Assembly: GCA_947650285.1 (NCBI GenBank)
Contig: CANTFL010000553.1
Coordinates: 186,001 to 250,000 of the forward strand
Length of the DNA stretch: 64,000 bases
Direction of reading: 5' to 3'
From: Hyaloperonospora brassicae
Lineage: Eukaryota > Oomycota > Peronosporomycetes > Peronosporales > Peronosporaceae
The position numbers were made by a program, and so were the translations under genes. The stretch's first letter is position 1, and every line of letters begins with the position of its first letter. The notes under the pieces were generated by a model, which worked only from the letters and a program-made list of their open reading frames with translations, had not been told where the DNA came from and did no database searches. This document shows, piece after piece, positions 61,646 to 64,000 of the stretch.

Positions 61646-62204
61646 TGTAATGGTGAAGTGCTTACATTGTGTGAGGTGCTCACATTTGATACATCCAAAT
61701 AGCATCAGATACCAATTTTGTGCCAAAGGTGTTCTATCAGCCTCTACTTGCTATCTAGGTTAAAACTTTAGGCAATATTACTACACCTTTTGCAAGTACA
61801 TTCATTCAAAAACAAACATTATCCATACTTTATTTGATTTTAAGACAATCCAAAACACTGATCTCTCCTGTGATTTTGATTCATCTGGTGCCCATCCTTT
61901 TATTTCATGACCTGTCCTCACTATTCCAATATATTCCATCCTGCGCAACGATTGGGACATCGTAATATTGTCAATCATTTTAGTCTCTTATTCGTGTCAG
62001 CCGGGACGATTTAAACTGCTTGTAAACTTTTGAAGGGGCTCAATCTATCAAATTAAGCACCCGTACCGTGTGACCGGGACTCATACGTCAATTGTCATCT
62101 CTTGACTCCCAACTTGTTCGGACTTCGATCTGCGTCCATAATCTATTAATTTATCTTTACCCAGACTATTGTGAGGATCCAGACACACCGACATGATCAG
62201 ACAT
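61646..62204. other. Non-coding, AT-richer stretch
   Basis: No gene, repeat or RNA that I can support. Base composition is clearly AT-richer than the elements to the left. Confidence 0.5.
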
Positions 62205-62670
62205 TGTGACGGGGTGAGACCGTTACATAAAAATTGATACGAAAGTATCTTTTTTGGATATTGTCTACTTCAGATAATATATAATTACTATCACTCGATC
62301 AGAGATGATGTTCGCGGAATATTATCCCCGAGGCTAATTTTCTTGGTTGCTCCCTCTATTGGTTGATGCACCGTGTACATCAACCTAATTAATTACCAAT
62401 AACTGCAGGACACGCGCAATGGGTCATGAGCAAGATACCCACATAGGAGATTGTAGATTACAATAGTTAGATCAGGTCGAAGAAGGTGTATTAAACAAAA
62501 CTTATATGTATTAGAAACTGTTCTACTTTTTTCCTCATTCAAAGCTTTCGGGTTCTTTTATTTCGCCCCGCTTCCTCACGCCACGTTTACGCGACGTCGG
62601 GAGCACGCAACCTTGTGTTCAGCTAACACAGGGTCTAACCAGCCATTTGGTAAGGGTGTGCCTCGTTACA
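62205..62670 (-). repeat. Solo LTR (466 bp) with target duplication GACAT
   Basis: Starts TGTGACGG, ends CTCGTTACA, and is flanked on both sides by GACAT (62200-62204 and 62671-62675). No gag or pol is attached, so it is a solo LTR left by recombination between two LTRs. Ends resemble those of element A (TGTAACGG and CCGTTACA), but the body differs. Orientation is set only by the TGTAACGAGG-like end on the minus strand. Confidence 0.78.
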
Positions 62671-62675
62671 GACAT

Positions 62676-64000
62676 AATACAGTCGTGGGTTTGCTACCAT
62701 GAAGACACTCATCGGTGATAGTGTGCATTCCGGCGTCAAAAGTCTCTATTTGCAAACAGCTAGGGCTCGATGTGAACTTTACAAAAGACTCGTACATATT
62801 CGTTAGAGACTGCGCAAGGGCGACACGATGTTAGGCATACATAGTAGCGGTTGGACCTATTCGGACGTTGCGCATGCTTAAGTTGTCGATGACAAGCAAT
62901 TGGCGTCATAGCGTGCGAAGCCATTCCCAACGCCGCGAGTAAGAGTAGCGTCCATTCGCGTGATTCCTGATACAGCTGAGCCGATGGGTCGAGCTTGGAA
63001 ACGAGGATGGTGGATCGTCGGTTTTGACTATCTTACCGCCCTCTGGACAGAGAAATGAGATGTGTACATTATTGTAAGAGGGCAACTGCCTCCGTAGATA
63101 GGTTGGAATATCAATATAATTTCCTTCTGCGTCTGTAATCAGTGGCGGTCAAGATATACCGTCATGGTCGAAATGGGACAACGGCACTTTTTATTCTAGT
63201 CATAGTTGTGTCAATCGATGCTGCTACGAAGAAGCTAGCAAATTATAACCGAAAAATGAGGCCAGAACTATCTTTGATCGCACCAGAGTGGCCGGAGACA
63301 TTTTAGCAATGTTATTAATCGTTAAGGTACCAGACGGCCAAATCTGTCTCAATTGTATTTTTCCCGTTTGTACAGAAGATATTAAATGCGCATTTATAAT
63401 TCAACCTGTTGCTGTCTAAGCTTTTGAGGTGGTGGATCATACGACGAAGGCAGACGTGAAAGAACTTGAAAAGTGGTGGGGGTAGTAAAGAAGTAATACT
63501 AGCCTAATAGGTCATAGAATCCGAGGATGGGGTTGAGAAACCACCTAATCCAACCCGACGGCGAGCGGCCGATCTGGGCTAAGACGGTATTAACCGCATG
63601 ATATCGTCCGAGATAGAGTCCGATTTAGACATTCTTCACCTCCCGATCCCGCATTGCAAAGCGCCGAAGGGGTCGGAGGAGGAAAAGGCGTAATACACGA
63701 TGAATTCGTGAGTACACTGATGAAGTACATTCTCAAGGCTACGTTCAATGCACCTAAGGGTCATAAAATAGAGACTTGAGCCCAGATTGGGTAGGTAGAG
63801 AGCCTTTCGACCTCGATCTAGGTTAAATAGGACGAACGCATGGGCGTCGAGACATCGACTTTGAGCTGGACCCGCGAGCAGTCGATCCTGATCCATAAGT
63901 GGCCGACAAAAAGTGCAATTTGGAGAGAATAGCACCTCAAGACGTCGGCCCGTCAGGTGGCATGGGTTGACAAAACTTCGAGGCACGTCTTTTGGGACTA
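62676..64000. other. Unassigned region at the right edge
   Basis: No recognisable gene. A 116-codon minus frame (63986-63636) has no family features, and broken plus frames (RRRAADLG, then SSEIESDLDILHLPIP near 63590-63650) look like decayed coding sequence. Possibly another old element. Confidence 0.4.

Noticed and set aside
63636..63986. A 116-codon minus frame at the right edge as a host gene
   Set aside because: No motif, start context or homology that I can recognise; openness over 350 bp can be chance.

Overview
This window is a stack of nested Ty3/gypsy retrotransposons with a giant minisatellite on its left. I see no host gene that I can support. The polyproteins have the RT, RNase H, integrase and chromodomain wording that I recall from Phytophthora-type Ty3/gypsy elements. 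An oomycete-type Inr-FPR core promoter motif also sits in one LTR. Both point to an oomycete, probably Peronosporales; this is inference from family resemblance, not a search.

Layout. Bases 1-25856 are one array of a 15-bp unit (consensus near GTCGTCGAAGTCAAG). It is homogeneous to about 23.65 kb, decayed at its right edge, and runs off the left end of the window. The same unit occurs as only about five copies at the matching place in the other LTR of the element that follows (46836-46910), so the array looks like a huge expansion inside an LTR. Element B (conserved LTR parts 25832-26597 and 46783-47648, plus strand) is an old Ty3/gypsy copy with gag, protease, RT, RNase H, integrase and chromodomain broken by many stops and frameshifts. 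Element A (30159-37955, minus strand) is nested in B. It is intact: identical 526-bp LTRs, 5-bp target duplication TACAT, full gag and pol, PBS and PPT. Element C (LTRs about 47654-48737 and 60370-61640, plus strand) is a second old, dead copy with GATC-rich tandem repeats in its LTRs. A solo LTR with target duplication GACAT lies at 62205-62670. The remaining 1.3 kb holds nothing I can name.

How it works together. In A, gag and pol are in different frames and are joined by a textbook -1 frameshift signal: slippery GGGAAAC, 7-nt spacer, 9-bp stem-loop. A also carries a 433-codon ORF on the opposite strand between pol and the 3' LTR. It overlaps the pol chromodomain end by 410 bp and ends in a predicted coiled coil. 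B and C, which belong to different families, also have opposite-strand coding remnants with coiled-coil stretches in the same slot. A recurrent antisense gene is therefore the most interesting biology here. The A LTR is also packed with at least 14 short hairpins whose loops are all 3 nt, most of them in what would be the transcribed leader.

Likely order of events: C and B are old. B either abuts or inserted into C's left LTR. B's left LTR minisatellite expanded, and A inserted recently between B's protease and RT.
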